A DNA stretch of 50,628 nucleotides from JBJFCE01 sp964437825 (lineage in GTDB: Bacteria; Bacillota; Clostridia; Lachnospirales; Lachnospiraceae): positions 1 to 50,628 of the forward strand of contig CAYTIH010000012.1 in the NCBI GenBank assembly GCA_964437825.1, given 5' to 3'. The translations under genes were made by a program, and so were the position numbers. Numbering within the stretch: position 1 is the first letter of the stretch; each line of letters opens with the position of its first letter. The notes below the pieces were generated by a model, which saw only the letters and a program-made list of their open reading frames with translations, searched no databases and was not told where the DNA came from. Shown in pieces: positions 33,335 to 42,035 of the stretch.

Positions 33335-34762
33335 ATGGTTTTTTCGAGTCTCGTATTTATATTCCGTTTTCTCCCGGTTTTTCTCATTGCATATTATCTG
33401 ACACCCAAAGCGTACAGAAATGTAACTTTATTGATCGGCAGTCTGGTTTTCTATGCATTCGGAGAACCGGTTTATCTGTTATTAATATTATTGTCTTTGC
33501 TGGTCAATTATCGTCTGGGACTTGCAATCTCCCGCCAGCCAAAGAATCCCCGCAGGCGATGGCTACTCTTTGTCTTCGCCATGCTTTACAATTTCGGGAT
33601 GCTTTTTTTCTTTAAGTATACGGACTTTTTGATAGACAATATGAATTTCCTGACCTCCCTGCTTGGGCGGTATTTCCCGGTCGTAATTCCCGCAATTCCT
33701 CACCTTGGTTTTACGCTGCCTCTGGGAATCAGCTTTTATACGTTTCAGATTGCGTCCTATATTATAGATGTCTACCGCGGACGCTATAAACCGGAACGTT
33801 CGATCTTAACGCTCGGCGTCTATCTTTGTATGTTCCCGCAGTTAATTGCAGGACCTATCATTGTGTATTCCGATATTTCCGGGCAGCTGAAAAAAAGAAC
33901 ATGCACCCCGGAGGACTTTGAGGACGGACTGAAAACCTTTGTCATTGGTCTTGGCTCTAAGGTATTGCTTGCAAACAGAATCTATCTGCTTTGGAATGAT
34001 ATACAGGTTACCGGTTACGACAGTATTTCCACGCCCCTTGCGTGGTTGGGCGCCTTTGCTTACTCCTTTCAGATCTTCTTTGATTTTTTCGGGTATTCCC
34101 TTATGGCCATCGGCCTTGGTCAAATGATCGGATTTCGAATTCCCGAAAACTTCAATTACCCTTATGTCTCCCGGTCGATTTCAGAGTTCTGGAGGCGCTG
34201 GCATATTACACTCGGCACATGGTTCCGGGAATATGTCTATATTCCTCTCGGCGGCAACCGAAAAGGAACACTTCGTACCTACCGAAACCTGCTCATCGTA
34301 TGGGCGTTTACAGGGTTATGGCACGGAGCCAGCTGGAACTTCGTCATTTGGGGGCTTTTATTTGCGGTTCTGATTATATTGGAAAAGCTGTTCCTTGGAA
34401 AGGTCTTTCAAAAGCTTCCCTTTCTCGGGCACCTTTACGTTATTGCAGTCATTCCGGTCACCTGGATTCTGTTTGCCATTACGGATTCCCATGAGCTCTG
34501 GATTTATATGACCAGGCTTTTCCCCGTATTAAACGGCTCCGGTTACCTCTCGGTTAATGCCGGCGACTATATTTATGCCCTGCAGAATTTTGGTCCCCTG
34601 CTTTTGCTGTGCATTATTTTTTCCACACCGCTTCCGGCCAGACTGTACCGAAAACGGAAAAATAATGTCGTCACACTGCTGCTTCTCCTTGGTATCTTCT
34701 GGCTCAGCATTTATCAGTTGGTTGTCAGTGTGAACAATCCGTTCCTTTACTTCAGGTTTTAA
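33335..34762 (+). CDS. MBOAT family O-acyltransferase (AlgI/DltB type)
   Basis: Multi-spanning membrane acyltransferase, 475 residues from the ATG at 33335 (GAGGGGAATC upstream). Signatures are 'FWRRWHITLGTWFREYVYIP', 'LGGNRKGT' and the catalytic His in 'TGLWHGASWNFVIWG'. Proteins of this kind move acyl groups (often acetyl) across the membrane to exopolysaccharides or cell-wall polymers, together with an SGNH partner; such a gene follows 42 bp downstream. The acceptor polymer is unknown. The region 33086-33334 upstream is AT-rich, with no gene. Confidence 0.93.
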   Translation: MVFSSLVFIFRFLPVFLIAYYLTPKAYRNVTLLIGSLVFYAFGEPVYLLLILLSLLVNYRLGLAISRQPKNPRRRWLLFVFAMLYNFGMLFFFKYTDFLIDNMNFLTSLLGRYFPVVIPAIPHLGFTLPLGISFYTFQIASYIIDVYRGRYKPERSILTLGVYLCMFPQLIAGPIIVYSDISGQLKKRTCTPEDFEDGLKTFVIGLGSKVLLANRIYLLWNDIQVTGYDSISTPLAWLGAFAYSFQIFFDFFGYSLMAIGLGQMIGFRIPENFNYPYVSRSISEFWRRWHITLGTWFREYVYIPLGGNRKGTLRTYRNLLIVWAFTGLWHGASWNFVIWGLLFAVLIILEKLFLGKVFQKLPFLGHLYVIAVIPVTWILFAITDSHELWIYMTRLFPVLNGSGYLSVNAGDYIYALQNFGPLLLLCIIFSTPLPARLYRKRKNNVVTLLLLLGIFWLSIYQLVVSVNNPFLYFRF

Positions 34763-34804
34763 TCAAGAGGGAACAAAACGACAACACCTATAAGAGGATT
34801 TCAT

Positions 34805-35833
34805 ATGAAGCATTTGAAAAAAATCCCTTTCTTTTGCATGCTGATTCTATCCTTCATCGTATTGACACTGTGCGCACTGTTTGGAAGGGACATCGCTTAT
34901 CAAAACTATACACAGAAGTATGACATCAAAACGACTCCCCTTTTATCCTTTGTGTTTGAGGGAATTTACGACCAAATCATGCCTTGGGAATGTCTGGAGG
35001 AGCCTTCCGTTCCTGACTATCTGAAACCCGTGTATGAAAATGCTCCGCAGGAAGAGCTGGCGGACAGCGCTCTTCTATCGGAAACGCTTGACGTCATCGA
35101 GACGGCTGCCGATGCGACCGTCTCCATTGAGGAGTCTGAGATTCTGCCGACTCCCACGGAGCCGGAGATTCCCCTTGGTGCGGACGGTCTTCCCATCGTT
35201 CATTACCGTCTGGTGGACGATACCTATTTTGACGATGCTGTTTTTATCGGCGATTCCAGAACCAGAAGCCTGCAGCTTTATTCCGGTCTTGAAAATACTG
35301 CGTTTCTGGCCGATACCGGTCTTACCATTTACACAGTACTCGATAAAAAGCTGACGCCATCCACTGATACGGAAAAAACAACCGTTCAGGAATATCTGAC
35401 GGAGCACCAGTTTAAAAAGGTATATCTGATGCTGGGCATTAATGAGCTTGGCACCGGCAGCGCTGAATCCTTCGGAAATTCCTATATGGAGGTGATCAGG
35501 ACAATTCAGGAGCTCCAGCCGGACGCCATCATCTACCTTCAGTCCATTATGAACATTTCACAGTCTAAAGAAGAGGAGCATACCTATATCAATAATGAGG
35601 AGATCGCGGAAAGAAATGAGGTTTTAAAAACCCTTGCGGATAATACGAAGATCTTCTGGCTGGATGCCAACTCCGCCGTCTGTGATGAACACGGATTTTT
35701 AATTGCGGACTATACCTTCGACGGCGTACATTTAAAAGCAAAATATGTTTCCGTCTGGCTTGATTGGTTAAAAAGCCATGCCGTACAGCCCCGGGATCTT
35801 CCTCAGACAGAAGCCGAAACAGCTGCAGAATGA
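34805..35833 (+). CDS. Membrane-anchored SGNH/GDSL hydrolase, partner of the MBOAT protein
   Basis: 342 residues: an N-terminal signal anchor ('IPFFCMLILSFIVLTLCALF'), an acidic spacer, then an SGNH domain from about residue 145 with Ser in 'VFIGDSRTRSLQLYSGL', the Gly/Asn block 'MLGINELGTGSAESF', and Asp-His in 'YTFDGVHLKAKY'. The active site should face outward. Paired with an MBOAT acyltransferase, it probably completes acyl transfer to, or removal from, an extracellular glycan. AAGAGGATTTCAT precedes the ATG. Confidence 0.88.
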   Translation: MKHLKKIPFFCMLILSFIVLTLCALFGRDIAYQNYTQKYDIKTTPLLSFVFEGIYDQIMPWECLEEPSVPDYLKPVYENAPQEELADSALLSETLDVIETAADATVSIEESEILPTPTEPEIPLGADGLPIVHYRLVDDTYFDDAVFIGDSRTRSLQLYSGLENTAFLADTGLTIYTVLDKKLTPSTDTEKTTVQEYLTEHQFKKVYLMLGINELGTGSAESFGNSYMEVIRTIQELQPDAIIYLQSIMNISQSKEEEHTYINNEEIAERNEVLKTLADNTKIFWLDANSAVCDEHGFLIADYTFDGVHLKAKYVSVWLDWLKSHAVQPRDLPQTEAETAAE

Positions 35834-35851
35834 TCGACACAGACAAAAGAA

Positions 35852-35922
35852 AGCAGCTCCAAACGCTTCCTCCCTGTCAGGCAAAACGCACGGACATTTG
35901 GGGGCGTTCGGAGCTGTTTCCT
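35852..35922. terminator. Long-loop hairpin between convergent genes
   Basis: GCAGCTCCAAACGC pairs with GCGTTCGGAGCTG(T), with one mismatch and a loop of about 40 nt, followed by TTTCCTTG. It is a weak terminator candidate between the SGNH gene and the PqqD-like gene. Confidence 0.45.
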
Positions 35923-35926
35923 TGTT

Positions 35927-36295
35927 TCAGCCGCCGGATTTACTGCCCGCTGCTTCCAGCGTGACAAATCCATAGGCCTGCAGGTTCCGCAAATACTGAA
36001 CCAGTCTCGGGTACAGCGGCTGTGCCTTTTCTCCGAATTCTTCCTTTACCGATTCCGCAATCTCATACACACTCCGCGTTCCGTCCAATAACGGCCAGAT
36101 AAAATTGCCCATGCGATCGAGATGGATTTGTGAGATTTTCGGTTTCCCGAAGCATTTCTGCGCAATCCTGTTGAAGAATCCTTTGTTCTCCACCAAAATA
36201 GTCACTTCGCCTTTTTCAGAAATTACAAAGGTACAGTCTTTTGCATATACCGGTATCATGTCAAGATAATTTCCGGCTATTTTCTTTTTCGCCAT
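35927..36295 (-). CDS. PqqD-family protein
   Basis: 122 residues. The C-terminal 80 residues have the PqqD-type winged-helix pattern ('LDRMGNFIWPLLDGTRSVYE', 'IAESVKEEFGEKAQ', 'LVQYLRNLQAYGFV'). PqqD proteins usually deliver a precursor peptide to a radical SAM enzyme, but none is encoded here. The start overlaps the end of the OPT transporter gene by 19 nt, so translation is coupled to the transporter. Its role is therefore unclear; it could act in trans or be a repurposed peptide-binding module. Confidence 0.8.
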   Translation of the reverse strand: MAKKKIAGNYLDMIPVYAKDCTFVISEKGEVTILVENKGFFNRIAQKCFGKPKISQIHLDRMGNFIWPLLDGTRSVYEIAESVKEEFGEKAQPLYPRLVQYLRNLQAYGFVTLEAAGSKSGG

Positions 36296-38187
36296 TCCTT
36301 ACTCCATACAGTAAATTTCAACACGCTCAGAACCATAATCGCCAGCAGCGCTATGCCGCCAATCGTACCCGTCTGTAAATATCCCGAAAGATCAATATAT
36401 CCGGAAACTGACGCAACTGTCAGAATTGCCAGAAGAATTCCGACCAGACCTTCCCCCGCAATCATTCCGGAGCAAAACAGAATTCCCTGATTTACCATTT
36501 TCTTGCGATCCTCTTCCTGCTTCATTTTTTTCCTGTCAATATACAGACGAACCAGTCCTCCGATCATGATGCAGGTGCTTAATTCAAGCGGCAGATAAAG
36601 ACCGATTGCGACCGGAAGCACCGGTACCCCCATAATCTCAATGACAATGGCGATGAAAATACCGATGAATACCAGCGTCCAAGGAAGCGTTCCTCCCATA
36701 ACACCCTCAACGATCATTTTCATCAGAGTCGCCTGCGGTGCGGAAAGCTCCGTAGAGCCAAAGCCCCATGCGGAATTCAGCAGAAACAGGACTCCGCCGA
36801 TCGTAAGCGCCGCGATCACCGTTCCCAGAAGCTCTCCGATCTGCTGCTTTTTGGGCGTAGCGCCGAGAATATAGCCTGTCTTTAAATCCTGTGAGGTATC
36901 ACCTGCCATACAGGCAACAATACAAATAATGGAACCGATTGCAATTGCACCCTGCATACCGTGTACTCCGCTATCCCCGCTTACTTTCAGACACAGCGTT
37001 GCAAATAACAGGGTTGCAATCGCCATTCCGGAAACCGGATTGTTGGAGCTTCCCACGATGCCGACCATTCTGGAAGAAACCGCTGCAAAAAAGAATCCAA
37101 ACACAACGATCAAAACAGCGCCGAGAATCGTAACCGGAATGACAGGCAGCAGCCAGATTGCCAGAATCATCAGCACAATTCCGCCTACCACAACCTTCAT
37201 ATTCATATCCGTTTCCGTACGAAGCGTGCTCGTATGCTTGTCCCCTGCCATACCTTTCACGGCATCCCTAAAGGTAGAAAGAATTAACGGCAGCGATTTG
37301 ATTAAGCTGATCACGCCTCCCGCCGCTACCGCACCCGCGCCGATATAGCGTACATAGCTTCCCCAGATCGCGCTTGCGCCGCCCTCTTGATAAATCGCGG
37401 ATATCGTGTCCGTTCCGGGATACAATACCGTATCCCCTCCAAAGGTCATAATCGCCGGGATCAAAACGAGCCATCCGATCAGACCGCCCGCAAACATATA
37501 AGAAGCAATCTTGGGACCGCAGATATATCCTACGCCGATCAGCGCCGGATATACCTCAGTGGATATCTCCGTTTTCAGAGCGCCGATCTTGGCCGTAATA
37601 ACGCCGGGAATCACCTTGAGTCCGTCCACTACAAGCTTAAAAAGAGCAGCCAGTCCCATTCCGGCAAACACGCTCATGGCGCTGGAGCCTCCCTCCTCAC
37701 CGGCAAGCAAAACCTCGGCGCACGCCGTTCCCTCCGGATATGGAAGTACACCATGCTCTTTCACAATCAGCGCATTACGAAGCGGCACCATAAACAGAAC
37801 CCCGAGAATACCGCCGCAGACCGCAATCAGAGCGATTTCCACCATCCCCGGTTCTTCCATCAGACCGTCCGATGCCCACAAAAATAATACCGGCAGCGTA
37901 AAAATCGCACCTGCCGCCAGAGATTCCCCCGCAGAGCCGATGGTCTGAACCATATTGCTCTCCAGAATCGAATCCTTTCTCATAATCACACGAATTACAC
38001 CCATGGAAATAACCGCTGCAGGAATGGATGCCGATACCGTCATACCCACACGCAGCCCCAGGTATGCATTGGCAGCGCCGAAAACGACTGCCAAAATGAT
38101 TCCCATGATCACGGACGTAGCCGTAAACTCCGGAGTGATTTTCTCCGCCGGAATATACGGCTTAAAGTTTTCTTTTTCGTTACTCAC
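36277..38187 (-). CDS. OPT-family oligopeptide transporter
   Basis: Secondary transporter of about 636 residues and 14-16 hydrophobic helices. The GTG start at 38187 follows CAGGAGGATT. Family features are 'FTATSVIMGIILAVVFGAAN', 'AYLGLRVGMTVSASIPAAVI', 'LPYPEGTACAEVLLAGEEGG', 'NPVSGMAIATLLF' and 'AGDTSQDLKTGYILGATPKK'. It belongs to the bacterial/YSL-like branch, which imports peptides or metal chelates; the substrate is not predictable. The region 38188-38517 upstream contains a dispersed repeat. Confidence 0.95.
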   Translation of the reverse strand: MSNEKENFKPYIPAEKITPEFTATSVIMGIILAVVFGAANAYLGLRVGMTVSASIPAAVISMGVIRVIMRKDSILESNMVQTIGSAGESLAAGAIFTLPVLFLWASDGLMEEPGMVEIALIAVCGGILGVLFMVPLRNALIVKEHGVLPYPEGTACAEVLLAGEEGGSSAMSVFAGMGLAALFKLVVDGLKVIPGVITAKIGALKTEISTEVYPALIGVGYICGPKIASYMFAGGLIGWLVLIPAIMTFGGDTVLYPGTDTISAIYQEGGASAIWGSYVRYIGAGAVAAGGVISLIKSLPLILSTFRDAVKGMAGDKHTSTLRTETDMNMKVVVGGIVLMILAIWLLPVIPVTILGAVLIVVFGFFFAAVSSRMVGIVGSSNNPVSGMAIATLLFATLCLKVSGDSGVHGMQGAIAIGSIICIVACMAGDTSQDLKTGYILGATPKKQQIGELLGTVIAALTIGGVLFLLNSAWGFGSTELSAPQATLMKMIVEGVMGGTLPWTLVFIGIFIAIVIEIMGVPVLPVAIGLYLPLELSTCIMIGGLVRLYIDRKKMKQEEDRKKMVNQGILFCSGMIAGEGLVGILLAILTVASVSGYIDLSGYLQTGTIGGIALLAIMVLSVLKFTVWSKEWRKRK

Positions 38188-38329
38188 AAAAAAATCCTCC
38201 TGTTTCGTATATAATAGAATATTATTATAACATATCTTGATTCCTTTTTTATACACTTTCTTTGATTGTCGTTATTTGCATTTTTCCGTAATCTTACAGT
38301 CATTTTCTCTCATAAATCTTTCATCAAGC

Positions 38330-38447
38330 AATTGCGAAACTCATCAAAGCATTGCGTTAATTGTGCAAATTGTAGAAACATAAGCAGACCCTTTTGAAAA
38401 AGGCAGACTCAGCAGTCTGCCTTCTTAACACGGTGAATTTCGCAATT
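38330..38447 (+). repeat. MITE-like dispersed repeat, copy A, with 10-bp terminal inverted repeats
   Basis: The ends are AATTGCGAAA (38330-38339) and TTTCGCAATT (38438-38447), perfect inverted repeats enclosing 118 bp. Inside are module X (38332-38376) and module Y (38377-38424). Y contains the hairpin GGCAGACT-CAGC-AGTCTGCC. Both modules recur at 45838-45931, where Y is inverted relative to X. It lies in the divergent region between OPT and the deacetylase; no gene is seen in 38188-38517. Confidence 0.75.
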
Positions 38448-38517
38448 ATCTAATCTTTTCATAGTCCAACCTTCGCCGGTCATATACTGTATCAAAGATA
38501 GATTTTTGGTTTTTTCT

Positions 38518-39324
38518 ATGAAAAATAACAATCAGGACCGGACAGAACAATCCCTGAAAAGCTGGCTTATTGAAAAAAGCATCCTGTCAATATGCTTCCT
38601 GTTCGCGGTATTTGCTCTGGCAAAAGAAATTTCACAAAATCTTCCGGACGCCGTGGTCGTCAACAGCAGCGTAAACGGCAGAAACCTTCCGATTTATTGT
38701 GTTCAAACCGATGAAAAGAAAATCGCGCTTACCTTTGACGCCGCCTGGGGAAATGATGATACTGCCAAAATACTGGAGATTCTGGCCAAACACAATGTCC
38801 ATGTCACCTTCTTTATGACCGGAGGCTGGGTGGAAAGCTATCCGGAGGATGTCAAAGCCATCCTTGCGGCAGGCCATGACCTCGGAAACCACAGCGAAAA
38901 CCATAAAAACATGAGCCAAATCTCCGATGAAGAAAAGAAACAGGAGCTCATGAGCGTACACGACAAGGTAAAAGAACTCACAGGATATGAGATGTTCCTG
39001 TTCCGTCCGCCTTACGGAGACTATGACAATGCAGTAATCAGTGTTGCCGAGGAATGCGGATACTATCCGATTCAATGGGATGTTGACAGCCTTGACTGGA
39101 AAGACTACGGCGTGGATTCCATCATCAATACCGTATGCAATCACAAGCACCTCGGCAACGGCTCCATCATTCTATGCCATAACGGTGCCAAATACACGGC
39201 GGAGGCTCTGGATACCTTAATTACGACACTGCAGGATGCAGGCTATGAGTTTGTACCGCTTTCCGAACTGATTATCAGGGAAAATTATCATATGGATGTG
39301 GAGGGACGGCAGATCGCAGATTGA
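38518..39324 (+). CDS. Polysaccharide deacetylase, PdaB-like
   Basis: Carbohydrate esterase 4 fold acting outside the membrane on peptidoglycan or chitin-like glycans. 268 residues: an N-terminal membrane anchor ('SILSICFLFAVFALAKEI') and a NodB domain with 'IALTFDAAWGNDDT' (the Asp-Ala-Ala-Trp variant common in clostridial PdaB/YlxY-like proteins), metal motif 'LGNHSENH', 'FLFRPPYGDYDN' and 'GSIILCHNG'. The PdaB group is linked to sporulation in Bacilli. The ribosome site before the ATG is weak; a TTG at 38506 is an alternative start. Confidence 0.9.
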   Translation: MKNNNQDRTEQSLKSWLIEKSILSICFLFAVFALAKEISQNLPDAVVVNSSVNGRNLPIYCVQTDEKKIALTFDAAWGNDDTAKILEILAKHNVHVTFFMTGGWVESYPEDVKAILAAGHDLGNHSENHKNMSQISDEEKKQELMSVHDKVKELTGYEMFLFRPPYGDYDNAVISVAEECGYYPIQWDVDSLDWKDYGVDSIINTVCNHKHLGNGSIILCHNGAKYTAEALDTLITTLQDAGYEFVPLSELIIRENYHMDVEGRQIAD

Positions 39325-39367
39325 GATACCGGAAGTGTACGTGTGAATTGTGAATTTTGAATATAGA

Positions 39368-39411
39368 AAAGATGCCTCTTTGTATTTATGTGAAAATACA
39401 GGGGCATCTTT
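39368..39411. terminator. Bidirectional terminator after the deacetylase gene
   Basis: AAAGATGCC/GGCATCTTT stem extended by TGTATTT/AAATACA; T-run on the plus strand and A-run on the other side. Between convergent genes. Confidence 0.85.
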
Positions 39412-39459
39412 TACTAATGAAGAACATCGATGAAACAGCACTCAGTAACAATACTCAGG

Positions 39460-39726
39460 CTATCTGTCAAAGTCGAGCAGCTGCTTGGGCTGAATTTCCA
39501 ATACATCCGCTATATTAAACAGCAAATCCAACGAAATCGGCTGTGTTTTTGACTGCGATTCCACCTGTGAAAGATAGCCCGGTGAAACATCCAGCAGTTC
39601 GGCAAGCTGTTCCTGAGTCAGGTTATTCAGTTTTCTATAATAAGCAATCTGCAGACCCATTTTCTTATACCGGCCTGCATTTTCAGCACGGTTCTCTTGC
39701 TTCTTTCCCATGATTCTATCACCCAT
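39460..39726 (-). CDS. XRE-family helix-turn-helix regulator
   Basis: 88 residues, a single HTH_3 domain: 'MGLQIAYYRKLNNLTQEQLA', 'LLDVSPGYLSQVES' and 'ISLDLLFNIADVLEIQPKQL', with a short basic N-terminus and no effector domain. An internal ATG at 39711 is an alternative start. No partner toxin or phage genes are adjacent. The target is unknown. The region 39727-39889 contains no gene. Confidence 0.88.
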   Translation of the reverse strand: MGDRIMGKKQENRAENAGRYKKMGLQIAYYRKLNNLTQEQLAELLDVSPGYLSQVESQSKTQPISLDLLFNIADVLEIQPKQLLDFDR

Positions 39727-39889
39727 ACTCAGTTTACCTTAACTGTGAAATCAAAGTGAATATTCTGAAATATGTATTATTATAAGTATTACCTATGTTT
39801 TAGTAGTCATTCCTTTTATTATGTATTTCGGGAGACAAAAAGAGCCATCGATTTCTCCAATCGACAGCTCTCTCATTCTGATCAATCCT

Positions 39890-40261
39890 CTAAATCACCC
39901 TTGTTGTCCATTTCGTGCAGTCCCATACATCCGCGGCAAGATCCTCATAAAATTCCGGCTCATGACATACCATCAGGATACTTCCCTTATATTCCAAAAG
40001 CGCACGCTTTCATTCCTCCTTGGCCTCCGCATCCGGAGGATTGGCCGGTTCGTCAAGCACCAGAATATTACTTTCCTGATTGATCAGCTTTCACAAGCGA
40101 ACCTTTGCCTGCTCTCCTCCGCTCAGTACCTTTACCTTGCTTTCGATATGCTTTGTGGTCAGTCCGATATGTTCTCCCTTTAATAACCGAAAGGATACAT
40201 CATGAAAAATCGCTCTGTCGCCGAAGCCATGGGTCAGGTGCTCTACATTTAAAATACTCAT
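39890..40261 (-). pseudogene. ABC-F family ATPase, internally deleted and with two in-frame TGA stops
   Basis: Reads 'SILNVEHLTHGFGDRAIFHD', 'VSFRLLKGEHIGL', then jumps to 'KVLSGGEQAKVRL', 'LVLDEPANPPDAEAKEE', 'ILMVCHEPEFYEDL'. The deletion (in frame) removed both Walker A motifs and the linker. TGA codons replace a residue after 'AKVRL' and the Leu after 'EAKEE', and the Walker B neighbour 'NHLD' has become NPPD. Intact ABC-F proteins have about 520-640 residues. Last in the malY-rrf2 direction, starting 6 bp after rrf2. Confidence 0.88.
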
Positions 40262-40267
40262 ATTATA

Positions 40268-40699
40268 TCAGATGGAATAATCCATTCCTCCTGTTTCCTC
40301 ATATAACAGGTCCTGAATCGTCACATGATCCACTACATCATTGATCGCATCCTGCAGCCTTTTCCAAACCTTCAGCGTCGCACAGGTATCAAAGCGGTCA
40401 CATTCGTTTCCGTTTCCCTCCAGACAACTGACCGGGCACAGACTCCCCTCTGTCAGACGAAGGATGTCTCCCACGGTATAATCAACCGGATCTCTGGTTA
40501 ATTTATAACCGCCCTGTGCGCCTCGGATACTCCTTACATATCCCGCCTTATTCAGAACTCCGATAATCTGCTCCAGATATTTTTCCGATATCTGCTGGCG
40601 TTCTGCAATCTGGCGGACAGCCACACATTTTCCGTTTCCGTATGTGGCCAGATCAATCATAACCCGGACCGCATATCTTCCCTTTGTTGATATTTTCAT
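40268..40699 (-). CDS. Rrf2-family transcriptional regulator
   Basis: 143 residues, N-terminal winged helix 'MKISTKGRYAVRVMIDLATY', recognition part 'QISEKYLEQIIGVLNKAGYV', 'RSIRGAQGGYKLTR'. Four Cys cluster near residue 85-105 ('LCPVSCLEGNGNECDRFDTC'), resembling the Fe-S region of IscR-like members rather than Cys-free CymR. Its start overlaps the stop of the malY-like gene (ATGA). Context (C-S lyase, cysK with a similar dyad) suggests control of sulfur amino-acid genes; a dyad at 42008-42028 is the likely autoregulatory site. Confidence 0.93.
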   Translation of the reverse strand: MKISTKGRYAVRVMIDLATYGNGKCVAVRQIAERQQISEKYLEQIIGVLNKAGYVRSIRGAQGGYKLTRDPVDYTVGDILRLTEGSLCPVSCLEGNGNECDRFDTCATLKVWKRLQDAINDVVDHVTIQDLLYEETGGMDYSI

Positions 40700-41925
40700 C
40701 GTACCAGTTCCTTCCTTTCCCTCATTGATCTGCTTCTCTGTGTAACCGCCGGCCGCAGCCTCTCCACGGCATCTGCCAGCTGCTCAAACGCTTTCTTCAG
40801 CGTTTTTCTCGGACATGCGATATTAAATCTTTGAAACTGTCCGGATTTTTCTCCAAACATGGATCCCCCGTCCAGCCAAAGTCCCGCCTCATGAATGATA
40901 AAGCGATTTAACTCCGCATCCGACATGGAAAGCTCGGAAAAATCTATCCAGATCAGATAGGTCCCCTGCGGCTCCACCAAATGCAGCATGGGCAGTCTTT
41001 CCTTCAAAAAGCTTCTGACGTAATCCAGATTGCCGAGCAGATATTCCTTGAGCTCCGACAGCCATTCCCTGCCGCCTTGATAAGCCGCTTTACATGCTGC
41101 AATTCCCATCAGATTGCTTTCATCATATCCCGTTGCGGCTATTTCTTTACGCAAAGCTTCTCTGCGGTTTTCATTCGGTACAAAAATATTTGAGATTTGA
41201 AGTCCCGCCAGATTGAATGTCTTGCTGGGAGAGGTACATACTATACAATTCTTCGCAGCCTGCTCGGAAAGCGTCTGAAACATGATATGCTGAAATCTGT
41301 TTCCCGTAAAATCACAATGAATTTCATCAGAGACAACAAATACATGGTGCCTGATGCAGATCTCCGCCATTTTGCTAAGTTCTTCCCTGCTCCATACCCT
41401 GCCCACAGGATTATGCGGGCTGCACAAAATGAAAAGCTTCACCTGCTGCGAAACAATTTTTTCTTCAAAATCCGTAAAATCTATGGAGTATACGCCATTA
41501 TGATAAATCAGTTCATTATTTACTACTTTTCTGTTATTTCTGATAATGGATGCGGCAAACGGATAATAAACCGGCTTCTGGATCAGCACGCCGTCCCCGG
41601 GCATGGTATAGGCATGAATTGCCGCATTAATTGCAAATACAACGCCGGGCGTTCTGACAATCCATTCCGGTTCCACGGATGCTCCGAAGCTTTCTTCAAA
41701 CCACTTGCATACAACGGGTGCATATTCCTCATCCACATCGGAATATCCGAAAATCCCGTGTGTGACCGCCTTATGCAAAGCCTCCGCCACAGGATCCGGA
41801 ACCCTAAAATCCATATCCGCAACCCACATGGATATCGCGCTCTCTGGAACATGCCTGTTTTTATTGGCGTCCCATTTAAGGCTTCCGGTTCCGTGTCTGT
41901 CAATTACTTCATCAAATCTGCTCAT
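40696..41925 (-). CDS. MalY/PatB-type PLP-dependent C-S lyase (aminotransferase class I/II)
   Basis: 409 residues from the ATG at 41925 (AGGAGGAAGGCATA upstream). Family hallmarks are 'MWVADMDFRVPDPVAEAL', 'HGIFGYSDVDEEY', 'CSPHNPVGRVW', 'VVSDEIHCDF' and PLP lysine 'CTSPSKTFNLAGLQISN'. Enzymes of this group cleave cystathionine or cysteine (beta-lyase, homocysteine formation). Cotranscription with an Rrf2 regulator and the dyad near the promoter suggest regulation by cysteine or sulfur supply. Confidence 0.92.
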   Translation of the reverse strand: MSRFDEVIDRHGTGSLKWDANKNRHVPESAISMWVADMDFRVPDPVAEALHKAVTHGIFGYSDVDEEYAPVVCKWFEESFGASVEPEWIVRTPGVVFAINAAIHAYTMPGDGVLIQKPVYYPFAASIIRNNRKVVNNELIYHNGVYSIDFTDFEEKIVSQQVKLFILCSPHNPVGRVWSREELSKMAEICIRHHVFVVSDEIHCDFTGNRFQHIMFQTLSEQAAKNCIVCTSPSKTFNLAGLQISNIFVPNENRREALRKEIAATGYDESNLMGIAACKAAYQGGREWLSELKEYLLGNLDYVRSFLKERLPMLHLVEPQGTYLIWIDFSELSMSDAELNRFIIHEAGLWLDGGSMFGEKSGQFQRFNIACPRKTLKKAFEQLADAVERLRPAVTQRSRSMRERKELVR

Positions 41926-42007
41926 TATGCCTTCCTCCTGTGTTGATACGGTTCGCCCCATGACTTTATTCAAGTCTCCTTATTTAAGATTTCAGTTCTT
42001 TTTTCAT

Positions 42008-42028
42008 TTCCTACTTATTCTGTAGGAA
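42008..42028. promoter_or_regulatory. Candidate Rrf2 operator upstream of malY-rrf2
   Basis: TTCCTAC-TTATTCT-GTAGGAA is a 7-bp perfect dyad with a 7-bp spacer, close to the kind of site bound by Rrf2-family regulators. It lies 8 bp downstream of the -10 box, where a bound repressor would block transcription. A second dyad AAATGTA-TTTTAC-TACATTT (42030-42049) overlaps the promoter. Confidence 0.65.
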
Positions 42029-42035
42029 TAAATGT

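Noticed and set aside
35927..36295. Part of a RiPP biosynthesis cluster
   Set aside because: No radical SAM enzyme, precursor peptide or RiPP protease is encoded within reach; only the PqqD-like fold points that way.
40268..40699. CymR ortholog by name
   Set aside because: Four clustered Cys resemble IscR-like proteins; sulfur control is suggested only by neighbours and shared dyads.
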